From contig NZ_JBMPPC010000001.1 in assembly GCF_049340185.1 (NCBI RefSeq), positions 310,001 to 374,000 of the forward strand: a DNA stretch of 64,000 bases. The letters are read 5' to 3'. Shown in pieces: positions 7,641 to 13,859 of this stretch (position 1 is its first letter; each line of letters starts with the position of its first letter). The notes under the pieces are model-generated. The model searched no databases. It saw only the letters and a program-made list of their open reading frames with translations, and was not told the origin of the DNA. The position numbers and the translations under genes are program-made. This DNA comes from Undibacterium sp049340185 (GTDB lineage Bacteria > Pseudomonadota > Gammaproteobacteria > Burkholderiales > Burkholderiaceae_D).

Positions 7641-8900
7641 ATGACGACAAAAAAACCGATGTTGAGTGTGGCTGAGGCGCTGGACTTTTTATTGCGTGCT
7701 GCCAAACCGATTACCGAGACGCAATTCATACCGACCTTGTCGGCAAATGGTCGGGTACTGGCGCAAGCGCAGCTGTCTCAGTTGCATGTGCCGCCGATGG
7801 ACAATACGCAAATGGACGGTTATGCCGTGCGCGCCGCTGATTGCGTCAGCGGGCAGGCGCGTTTGCGTGTGTCGCAGCGCGTGCCGGCGGGGCATATCGG
7901 TGACCCGCTGGAGCCTGGTACCGCAGCCCGGATTTTTACCGGTGCGATGATTCCTGCCGGAGCCGATGCGGTCGTGATGCAAGAGCAATGTAGCCTTGAC
8001 GGCGATATGGTGACGGTCTCACACACACCGGCAAGCGGCGAATGGATACGTCGTCAGGGAGAAGATATCCGCGCCGGAGCCACTATTTTGGCGGCGGGTG
8101 CACGCTTGCGGGCGCAGGAGTTGGGGCTGGCCGCATCAGTCGGCCTGGCGCAATTACCAGTATTGCGTAAGCTGAAAGTGGCTGTCTTCTTTACCGGTGA
8201 CGAGTTGGCGATGCCGGGCGAAGCTTTAAAGCCAGGCGCGATCTACAACTCGAATCGTTTTACGCTGACCGGTTTGCTGGAAAACATGGGATGCGACATC
8301 ACCGATTTCGGCATCGTGCCGGATCAGTTACAGGCGACACGCGATACCCTGCGTATGGCGGCAAAATCGCATGACCTGATCATCACCTCCGGCGGCGTAT
8401 CGGTCGGTGAAGAAGATCATATCAAGCCCGCAGTCGAAGCCGAAGGGCGACTCAATATGTGGCAGATCGCAGTGAAGCCTGGCAAGCCACTGGCGTTCGG
8501 TGAGGTTGTGAGCCGAGATGTGAACGGCGATGTAAGCGGCGATGTGAACGACGATCATGCAGCTTTCTTCCTCGGCTTGCCTGGCAATCCTGTGTCTAGC
8601 TTCGTAACCTTTTTATTGTTCGTGCGTCCGTTTATTCTGGCGTTGCAAGGGGTGCCCGATGTCGCGCCACAGGCCTACACAATGCGCGCTGATTTTGCCT
8701 GGACAAAGCCGGATCGTCGCAATGAATTTTTACGCGTTAAAATCAATGCCAATGGTGGCCTTGATCTGTTCGCCAATCAAAGCTCTGCCGTGCTGACCTC
8801 CACCGTCTGGGGTGATGGCATGATCGATGTAGCACCAGGTCAGGTGATTGCACCGGGGGATCTGGTGCGCTTCATTCCGTTTACTAGTCTGATGTCCTGA
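7641..8900 (+). CDS. moeA: molybdopterin molybdotransferase MoeA
   Basis: Inserts molybdate into adenylylated molybdopterin, the last common step of molybdenum cofactor synthesis. The 419-residue length is normal. Visible are the domain-I/II segment VPPMDNTQMDGYAVRAAD, the catalytic-region FTGAMIPAGADAVVMQE, the MoCF-like FFTGDEL...NSNRFTLTGLLE, DLIITSGGVSVGEEDHIKP and LPGNPVSSFVTFLLFVRP, plus the C-terminal beta-barrel. It heads a moeA-moaD-moaE-crcB run on one strand with short gaps. Bases 8514-8561 contain 12-base tandem units encoding RDVN-GDVS-GDVN-DDHA, an insertion just before the PGNP motif that is not part of the family core. These genes would supply cofactor to the hydroxylase subunit encoded at 24164. 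Confidence 0.95.
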   Translation: MTTKKPMLSVAEALDFLLRAAKPITETQFIPTLSANGRVLAQAQLSQLHVPPMDNTQMDGYAVRAADCVSGQARLRVSQRVPAGHIGDPLEPGTAARIFTGAMIPAGADAVVMQEQCSLDGDMVTVSHTPASGEWIRRQGEDIRAGATILAAGARLRAQELGLAASVGLAQLPVLRKLKVAVFFTGDELAMPGEALKPGAIYNSNRFTLTGLLENMGCDITDFGIVPDQLQATRDTLRMAAKSHDLIITSGGVSVGEEDHIKPAVEAEGRLNMWQIAVKPGKPLAFGEVVSRDVNGDVSGDVNDDHAAFFLGLPGNPVSSFVTFLLFVRPFILALQGVPDVAPQAYTMRADFAWTKPDRRNEFLRVKINANGGLDLFANQSSAVLTSTVWGDGMIDVAPGQVIAPGDLVRFIPFTSLMS

Positions 8901-8931
8901 TGTCTTGATTGTTGTAGTTCACTTCTCCTTT

Positions 8932-9189
8932 ATGAAAATTCACTTACGTTTTTTTGCCAGTATCCGCGAGAAACTGGCTACCTCCGAAGAGCGAGTCAGC
9001 TTGCCGGACACGGTTCTGACTGTCGGCGATGTGCGTCACTGGCTGGTTGCGCGTGGCGGTGTCTGGGCAGAGGCGCTTGCCGAGGGGCGTGCCTTGCGCA
9101 TGGCCTGCAATCAGCAGATGACCGACGCAGCGACCTTGATTGAGGATGGCTGCGAAGTTGCGTTTTTCCCTCCTGTGACGGGTGGTTAA
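8932..9189 (+). CDS. moaD: molybdopterin synthase sulfur-carrier subunit MoaD
   Basis: An 85-residue ubiquitin-fold protein ending in FFPPVTGG. The C-terminal Gly-Gly is thiocarboxylated and donates sulfur to precursor Z within the MoaD-MoaE synthase. I chose ATG 8932 (MKIHLRFFASIREKL), since earlier in-frame codons add only nine residues absent from the family. It starts 31 bases after the moeA stop and ends 5 bases before moaE. Confidence 0.95.
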   Translation: MKIHLRFFASIREKLATSEERVSLPDTVLTVGDVRHWLVARGGVWAEALAEGRALRMACNQQMTDAATLIEDGCEVAFFPPVTGG

Positions 9190-9194
9190 GCGTC

Positions 9195-9686
9195 ATGGCC
9201 GTCTTTGTACAAACTGAAGATTTTGATGTCAGTACCGAACTGGCGAAAATGCGCGCTGGCAAACCGGCGATAGGTGCGGTGGTGAGTTTTGTTGGCCTTG
9301 TGCGTGACCTTAATGATGGTCTGGATGTGCAGGCAATGGAGCTGGAGCATTATCCCGGCATGACCGAAAAATCTCTGGACGATATCGTGCAGCAGGCAGG
9401 GCAGCGCTGGCAATTGCTCGATACGCTGGTGATTCATCGGGTTGGCATACTGCAGCCGCTGGATCAGATCGTTCTGGTTGCCGTCGCGTCGGCGCATCGT
9501 GGAGAAGCGTTCGCCGCCTGTGAGTTCATCATGGACTATTTAAAGACGCAAGCGCCGTTCTGGAAAAAAGAACAAACATCCCAAGGTGCACGCTGGGTCG
9601 ATGCGCGGGAAGCTGATGATTATGCGCTCAATAAATGGCAGCTCGCCGGTACGATTTCAACAAATATGGGTAAGGAGTCAGCATGA
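9195..9686 (+). CDS. moaE: molybdopterin synthase catalytic subunit MoaE
   Basis: The large subunit of molybdopterin synthase (163 residues), which converts cyclic pyranopterin monophosphate to molybdopterin using MoaD thiocarboxylate. Family marks: GAVVSFVGLVRDLNDG near the N-terminus, MELEHYPGMTEKSL, IHRVGILQPLDQIVLVAVASAHR, and the C-terminal FWKKEQTSQGARWVDAR segment containing the active-site Lys residues. Its stop overlaps the crcB start by four bases (ATGA), showing translational coupling to crcB. Confidence 0.95.
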   Translation: MAVFVQTEDFDVSTELAKMRAGKPAIGAVVSFVGLVRDLNDGLDVQAMELEHYPGMTEKSLDDIVQQAGQRWQLLDTLVIHRVGILQPLDQIVLVAVASAHRGEAFAACEFIMDYLKTQAPFWKKEQTSQGARWVDAREADDYALNKWQLAGTISTNMGKESA

Positions 9687-10069
9687 GCGGATTAGGATTT
9701 ATTGCAGTAGGTGTCGGTGCCGCATTCGGTGCGTGGCTGCGCTGGGCATTGGGAATCTGGTTCAATAGCATCGCACTGCAAGTGCAAGTCGGCACCTTGA
9801 TTGCGAATCTCGGTGGCGGTTATCTGATCGGTATCTGCGTCGCCTTTTTTGCTGCGAATCCGCATTTGTCACCCGAGTGGCGCTTGCTTGCTGTGACGGG
9901 TTTTTTGGGTGGATTGACGACATTCTCGACTTTCTCCGCAGAGGCCATGGGACTGTTGCAGCGCGGTGATTATGGCTGGGCGCTGGCGCATAGCGGTCTG
10001 CATTTGGTCGGATCGATCGTATTTTGTTTCGCAGGTTTTGCGACCTGGCGCGCGTTGTCTGCGTCGTAA
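9683..10069 (+). CDS. crcB: fluoride-specific ion channel CrcB/Fluc
   Basis: A 128-residue four-helix membrane protein of the Fluc family, which dimerises in the inner membrane to expel fluoride. The N-terminal GAAFGAWLRWALG, NLGGGYLIGICVAFF and the TM3 break motif GFLGGLTTFSTFSAEAM (with the conserved Phe pair lining the pore) are all present. It is coupled to moaE through an ATGA overlap. I saw no fluoride riboswitch before it, which is expected for a gene inside an operon. Confidence 0.93.
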   Translation: MSGLGFIAVGVGAAFGAWLRWALGIWFNSIALQVQVGTLIANLGGGYLIGICVAFFAANPHLSPEWRLLAVTGFLGGLTTFSTFSAEAMGLLQRGDYGWALAHSGLHLVGSIVFCFAGFATWRALSAS

Positions 10070-10070
10070 A

Positions 10071-10170
10071 AGACGTATAGGGACGCATAAGGATGCATAA
10101 GCACGTATAAAAACGTGTGATAGCGTATAAGAGCGCATGAAAGATGCGTGAAGGCGCATGAAAATGCTTA
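10071..10170. repeat. degenerate 10-bp tandem repeat after crcB
   Basis: About ten successive units near the pattern GRCGYATAAG occupy this stretch: agacgtatag, ggacgcataa, ggatgcataa, gcacgtataa, aaacgtgtga, tagcgtataa, gagcgcatga, then a one-base slip and three more. It begins two bases after the crcB stop. The period is close to one helical turn. No function is evident. Confidence 0.75.
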
Positions 10171-10292
10171 AATAGGGGAGTATATGCAAAAATAGGCATG
10201 TATCCGCAATATTCCTCTAGTCAATTTTTAATACTCTTACCCAGTATGTATATAAATATCTATCGGAGTAAGTGATCAAATGTCAGGTAACT

Positions 10293-11288
10293 ATGTCGAA
10301 TCCATCTCTGAATCCATCTCCGAATTTCTCCTCGAATTTTTCCCTATTCCCGCCGATTGAACCCTACAAGACCGGCACGCTCAAGGTCGATGAATTACAC
10401 ACCCTGTATTGGGAAGAGAGCGGCAATCCCGACGGGCAGCCTGTACTGTTTTTGCATGGCGGACCAGGCGGTGGCACGTCGCCGACACACCGGCGCTTTT
10501 TTGATCCGGCGCATTACCGCATCGTCCTGTTCGACCAGCGCGGCGCCGGCAAATCAACTCCGTTGGGCGAATACCGCAACAACACGACGCCGCTCCTGAT
10601 CGACGATATCGAAAAAATCCGCGTCATGCTTGGCATCTCCGACTGGCTGGTCTTTGGCGGATCATGGGGCTCCACACTCGCGCTGGCTTATGGCGAAGCG
10701 CATCCGCAGCGCTGCCTCGGCTTCGTTCTGCGCGGCATCTTCCTGTGCACCAAGGCCGAGGTCGATTGGTTCGTCAACGGCATGGGCAATTTCTACCCCG
10801 AAGTGCATCAGCGCTTTGCCGACGCCATCCCCGCCGAAGAGCGCCACGATCTGCTGCAAGCCTACGTCAAGCGCCTGTTTTGCGACGACCCCGCAATCTA
10901 CATGGAGGCCGCCCGCAACTGGAGCCGCTACGAAGGATCTTGCCTGTTCCTGGAGCCGCAGCCGCAAGCGATTGAAGATTTTGAGTCAGACGCGGTTAGC
11001 CTCGGCATCGGTCGTTTAGAAGCACACTACATGCTGCACGGCGCCTTCATGGAAGAAGATCAACTGATCCAGCAAATCGGCAAAATCCGTCATCTGCCAG
11101 CCGTCATCGTGCAAGGCCGCTACGACGTCATCTGCCCACCAGTATCAGCCTACCGCCTGCATCAGGCGTGGTCAGAAGCGGCTTATCACGTGATTGGCGA
11201 TGCGGGACATGCCGCGATGGAGCCAGGGATTGCGAGTGCGTTGGTGAAGGCGACGGAGGATTTTAAAACTGGTGGGCGGTTTTCTTAG
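10293..11288 (+). CDS. pip: proline iminopeptidase (prolyl aminopeptidase, S33)
   Basis: A 331-residue alpha/beta-hydrolase that removes N-terminal proline from peptides in the cytoplasm. Visible are the oxyanion-hole motif LFLHGGPGGG, DQRGAGKSTP, the nucleophile elbow GGSWGSTLALAYG with catalytic Ser, Asp in QGRYDVICP, and His in GDAGHAAMEPG, all in family order. I chose ATG 10293, preceded by AGGTAACT; an upstream in-frame GTG at 10272 would add seven residues. The first residues (10296-10343) are four 12-base tandem units encoding SNPS-LNPS-PNFS-SNFS, an N-terminal extension outside the enzyme fold. Confidence 0.93.
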   Translation: MSNPSLNPSPNFSSNFSLFPPIEPYKTGTLKVDELHTLYWEESGNPDGQPVLFLHGGPGGGTSPTHRRFFDPAHYRIVLFDQRGAGKSTPLGEYRNNTTPLLIDDIEKIRVMLGISDWLVFGGSWGSTLALAYGEAHPQRCLGFVLRGIFLCTKAEVDWFVNGMGNFYPEVHQRFADAIPAEERHDLLQAYVKRLFCDDPAIYMEAARNWSRYEGSCLFLEPQPQAIEDFESDAVSLGIGRLEAHYMLHGAFMEEDQLIQQIGKIRHLPAVIVQGRYDVICPPVSAYRLHQAWSEAAYHVIGDAGHAAMEPGIASALVKATEDFKTGGRFS

Positions 11289-11355
11289 GGGTTTGATTTT
11301 AGCGGGCTGTAACGAGTTTGCTCAATGGTGGTGCTCATTAGATAACGCAAAGTTG

Positions 11356-11373
11356 AAAGGCGCGTACGCCTTT
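11356..11373. terminator. perfect hairpin AAAGGCG-CGTA-CGCCTTT
   Basis: A 7-bp perfect stem with a 4-base loop, 67 bases after the pip stop and 17 bases before the outer attC-like site. It may terminate pip; the downstream T-tract is poor (AAGTAAATTTT). Alternatively it is part of a degraded cassette end. Confidence 0.4.
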
Positions 11374-11390
11374 AAGTAAATTTTGGAGAT

Positions 11391-11430
11391 GCGCTAACCT
11401 GCGCGTCATTTTCGAATGTCATGTTAGCGC
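11391..11430 (-). other. attC-like recombination site (outer cassette end)
   Basis: Read on the minus strand, GCGCTAAC (11430-11423) and GTTAGCGC (11398-11391) are perfect 8-bp inverted arms in the R-box positions. Inside them GACATT and AATGAC pair with one mismatch around a CGAA turn, leaving unpaired AT and GCGCAG. The TAA stop of the cassette gene lies inside the first arm, as is common in integron cassettes. At 40 bases the site is shorter than typical attC sites (usually 57 or more), so it may be trimmed. Confidence 0.5.
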
Positions 11431-12080
11431 TTGAACGGATAGCCAATTTCCTCTGCGTCGGAAATTACATCTTCGTAATTACGTGGTGTCGGAAACCTCA
11501 TTAACAATTCTTTGGACAACGGTTCGTGAGAAAAGATACTCGAAACAATACCCAAATCAACATCCAATTCATAATATTCTTTTACGAATGATTGATATGT
11601 TTCAGGATTACCTTCTAAGGGTGACAGCATCCACAGTGAACCATCTGGATCTTCCTCATTCTTGGGAAAATCAATCTGACCGTGTGACCAATTAGAATCG
11701 CCCTCACGACACCAAATACAGAACGTCGTATCTTCCATATGAAAAGCTGGTTCGCTCACAGCATCTGCAAATTGTTGTGGAACACTATCAAGCACGCCGT
11801 GCCAAATTTTCGGCGGTATTGAATTCCATGGGCTCATAGTTGACTCATGATCAAACCCACGTAAAAAACATCCCGAAGAATTAAATAATACGAAAAGATC
11901 GTCACCGGAACCGTTACGCATCGAACCCATCTGTTCATCAATCGACCATTTTGAATTAAAAGAGAAATACCTGTAATCCCATTCCTCTTCGATAACTGCA
12001 TCAAGCATTGCGAGCGCCTGCAATATCTTACGAAGATCTATGGGTTTTGGTAGGTTCGAAAGATCGCGAGTGGAGATCAT
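11424..12080 (-). CDS. hypothetical protein, second integron cassette
   Basis: A 218-residue soluble, acidic protein (start MISTRDLSNLPKP). No signal peptide or membrane segment is visible. Conserved-looking segments are EWDYRYFSFNSKW, GSMRNGSGDDLFVLFNSSGC, MEDTTFCIWCREGD and GNPETYQSFVKEYYE. I recall unnamed bacterial proteins of this pattern but no established function; the layout is loosely like small immunity-type proteins, which is speculation. A TTG at 12119 in the same frame would begin exactly at the attC crossover and add 13 residues; I prefer the ATG at 12080. The stop overlaps an attC-like arm. Confidence 0.65.
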   Translation of the reverse strand: MISTRDLSNLPKPIDLRKILQALAMLDAVIEEEWDYRYFSFNSKWSIDEQMGSMRNGSGDDLFVLFNSSGCFLRGFDHESTMSPWNSIPPKIWHGVLDSVPQQFADAVSEPAFHMEDTTFCIWCREGDSNWSHGQIDFPKNEEDPDGSLWMLSPLEGNPETYQSFVKEYYELDVDLGIVSSIFSHEPLSKELLMRFPTPRNYEDVISDAEEIGYPFKR

Positions 12081-12112
12081 AAATTGAGCGCTAGCGCCGA
12101 AATGACGAGATC

Positions 12113-12178
12113 GCCACAACGGTCATAAATTTAAGTGAAATAGTCATTGGCGATTCTCCGTCGATTGACCTGTTAGGC
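12113..12178 (-). other. attC-like recombination site (between the two cassettes)
   Basis: Minus strand, 5' to 3': R'' box GCCTAAC (12178-12172, a perfect RYYYAAC), one base, then L'' GGTCA (12170-12166). About 40 bases later comes L' TGACC (12125-12121), exactly complementary, followed at once by R' GTTGTGGC (12120-12113), which retains the GTT of the crossover but is otherwise degenerate. The stop codon of the first cassette gene (TAA, 12175-12173) is embedded in R''. The order R''-L''-L'-R' and the 66-base size fit an attC site. Confidence 0.6.
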
Positions 12179-12787
12179 TACATTGGTTGGAGCACAATCG
12201 CCCTGAGATATTTCTTGCAGATTGATGTAAACGGGCTTGAAAAAACCATATTCTCCTGACGGTATACGCTTCGAAATAACATCAAATGGAAAACTACGAA
12301 AATCTTTGACTCGTCCCTGAATAGCAATCGCAATACCATACTCGTCAACAATCCGAACCCAACGCATACAAAGTGTTTCGACGCAAAATTTACCAAACGC
12401 TGCGCCAACGATTTCAATCACGGCCTCATCGGAATAACCTTTTTTGTCGGCGGACTCGGTCCACATGCCAAAGGCATTATCCAAGTCATCAAGAAATTTA
12501 TCAGAAGATGCGCGATTGAGAAATGCTGAGAAAAACGAATCTACAAAAATGGCATTTTCTAATATTGGAGTTAATTCTTCGTCCGTCAATGGCACAAGCG
12601 TTTCTGGAGTTGGTTCTATAGTGGCGACGAATCCTGTTGCAGTACCAAGTTCACTTCTTGATACGTGCTGGTTTCGACTAATGATTTGCTTTCCTACAAG
12701 CTGCTCGTCTTGACGATGTATTGCAGTTTTTTGATTTGATCGCCCAAACTTTCGTAGAGCATCAAAGATACTAGTAACGATTGCCAT
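12173..12787 (-). CDS. hypothetical protein (possible DUF3806), first integron cassette
   Basis: A 204-residue protein with a low-complexity N-terminal third and a C-terminal domain containing FGKFCVETLCMRWVRIVDEY, then GIAIAIQG and FPFDVISKRIPSGEYGFF. That arrangement resembles DUF3806 (a domain of unknown function with a WV..DEYG core); this is a memory-based match. The ATG lies only seven bases after the GTTAGGC core site, giving the very short 5' leader typical of integron cassettes, and the TAA stop lies inside the attC R'' box. No ribosome-binding site is seen; expression may depend on a cassette promoter near the integrase remnant. Confidence 0.65.
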   Translation of the reverse strand: MAIVTSIFDALRKFGRSNQKTAIHRQDEQLVGKQIISRNQHVSRSELGTATGFVATIEPTPETLVPLTDEELTPILENAIFVDSFFSAFLNRASSDKFLDDLDNAFGMWTESADKKGYSDEAVIEIVGAAFGKFCVETLCMRWVRIVDEYGIAIAIQGRVKDFRSFPFDVISKRIPSGEYGFFKPVYINLQEISQGDCAPTNVA

Positions 12788-12793
12788 TTTGAT

Positions 12794-12800
12794 GCCTAAC
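12794..12800 (-). other. attI-type core site GTTAGGC
   Basis: On the minus strand GTTAGGCATCA precedes the first cassette ATG. GTTAGGC is a perfect GTTRRRY core, and the following ATCA matches the bases commonly found at the attI/cassette junction of class 1 integrons (recalled). It lies 129 bases from the integrase remnant start, the expected side and distance for attI. Confidence 0.6.
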
Positions 12801-12892
12801 GTGATTTAATTTTCATTTTGCAATGATAACCGACGATACAAAAATAACAAGCTTGCTCTACATCTCTTGAAACCCTCATGAACGCGAGCTGT

Positions 12893-12930
12893 ATTTAGTT
12901 ATACTGATTAAAAATACAGTATAACTAAAT
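12893..12930. repeat. 14-bp perfect inverted repeat around the LexA box
   Basis: ATTTAGTTATACTG (12893-12906) and CAGTATAACTAAAT (12917-12930) are exact reverse complements with 10 bases between. The right arm ends in the AT of the integrase-remnant ATG. The symmetry extends well beyond the LexA core. Confidence 0.85.
12902..12921 (+). promoter_or_regulatory. LexA (SOS) operator
   Basis: TACTGATTAAAAATACAGTA matches the E. coli LexA consensus TACTG(TA)5CAGTA in both 5-base outer arms with an AT-rich 10-base centre. It overlaps a TATACT -10-like element (12900-12905), so LexA binding would block transcription of the integrase remnant immediately downstream. LexA control of integron integrases is established for class 1 and Vibrio integrons. 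Confidence 0.7.
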
Positions 12931-13075
12931 GGGCAAAAACATCACGCCTGTAAAACCGCGTTTATTTGACCAAGTGCGTGAACGCTTGCGTTTTAAGCAT
13001 TACAGCCAGCATAGAGTGCGTTTCAGGCGCTGACTATACGTATGGGTTGATTAGGCGAGAGTTTTGACTTTATCG
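12929..13075 (+). pseudogene. truncated integron integrase (IntI-like) N-terminus
   Basis: The frame from ATG 12929 gives MGKNITPVKPRLFDQVRERL followed by RFKHYSQHR and stops at 13031. The segment PRLFDQVRERLRFKHYS closely matches the start of the SAM-like core-binding domain of integron integrases (pattern RLLDQVRERIRxKHYSxRTEQAY). After the stop, another frame resumes with YTYGLIRREF, resembling the Y..WIRRFI that should follow, so a frameshift plus a large 3' deletion is inferred. No catalytic domain remains before the next gene. It is transcribed away from the two cassettes, as in a normal integron. Confidence 0.6.
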
Positions 13076-13096
13076 ACTAGACTAATATCACCGCAC

Positions 13097-13693
13097 TCAA
13101 TTCAACAAGTGCGCCGGCAATGTCTCCTGATCTGCGCCGGACATTTCTAATTCAAATCCCCAATCAGCTTCCGTCACGGCGGTTTGTAGTAGCTTGCAAA
13201 ATGCGTGTAGAACGACCGGAGTCAGATTGACGGCAAATCCTTCGCCGCTCAGTGGTATGAATTCGATGCGCATGGGTTCGTCCTGGCTTACGTGGAGTTG
13301 TATCGTTGCTAGCAGTAGCGGCGCTTCGCCTAGTGGCCAGGTCTGGACTTGTTCTTCGTAAGGTGTGCTGAAGCCGCCGTGTTGTTCTAGCAGAGCGACG
13401 GACGACTGGTGTTCCATCTGGACGATATCATTGCTGAACATGGCTGATGCCGGTTGATTGAGGGCAACTTGTTTACCCATTGATTCCATGATGGCGGGCC
13501 ATAGTCGTAGCGTGAGCCGACGCGTCAGGTGGCAGCGAATCTCTTGTCTGCCTTGGTCTGCTGATTTTGTTGCTGCATCTGCAGCCACGCCCTCGCTTGC
13601 AGCGCTTACCTCTGTTGCCGGTGTGAAGGAGAACTTTGCTAGTAGCCGGTCTTGCTCGGGCTGATAATGAACGTTGATCTGATGTAATTCCAT
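13097..13693 (-). CDS. conserved hypothetical protein beside clpB
   Basis: A 198-residue protein starting MELHQINVHYQPEQDRLLAK. I recall short relatives in Burkholderiales with the same MELHQIN...EQDRLL opening and a LTRRLTLRLWP segment, here at about residues 58-70, but no function is known. A low-complexity Ala/Ser insertion (TEVSAASEGVAADAATKS) separates the two halves. The C-terminal half has alternating beta-strand character and no membrane segment. The start at 13693 is preferred because the similarity begins there; an upstream in-frame ATG would add 28 residues and overlap the clpB promoter. It is divergent from clpB. Confidence 0.6.
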   Translation of the reverse strand: MELHQINVHYQPEQDRLLAKFSFTPATEVSAASEGVAADAATKSADQGRQEIRCHLTRRLTLRLWPAIMESMGKQVALNQPASAMFSNDIVQMEHQSSVALLEQHGGFSTPYEEQVQTWPLGEAPLLLATIQLHVSQDEPMRIEFIPLSGEGFAVNLTPVVLHAFCKLLQTAVTEADWGFELEMSGADQETLPAHLLN

Positions 13694-13752
13694 AAACTCT
13701 TTGATGTGGCGCAAACTAAGCGCAATGCTTCTTTGCCTACTATAGGTCACTT

Positions 13753-13780
13753 CTTGAAATAGTCTCGGCAGCCCCAAACT
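13753..13780 (+). promoter_or_regulatory. candidate sigma-32 heat-shock promoter of clpB
   Basis: CTTGAAA (13753-13759) is the exact sigma-32 -35 consensus. After 12 bases comes CCCCAAACT (13772-13780), matching the first five bases of the CCCCATNT -10 element. The position, about 80 bases before the clpB ATG, suits heat induction. Confidence 0.55.
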
Positions 13781-13859
13781 TCGCTCTTAGTCAAGCAATT
13801 CAATCATTTGTATCACAGGCTTCCATGCGGTTTTTCCGCTGGAACTTCAGGAGAAAACC

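Noticed and set aside
9683..9720. Fluoride riboswitch before crcB
   Set aside because: crcB starts inside the moaE stop, so there is no leader, and no motif is seen upstream of moeA.
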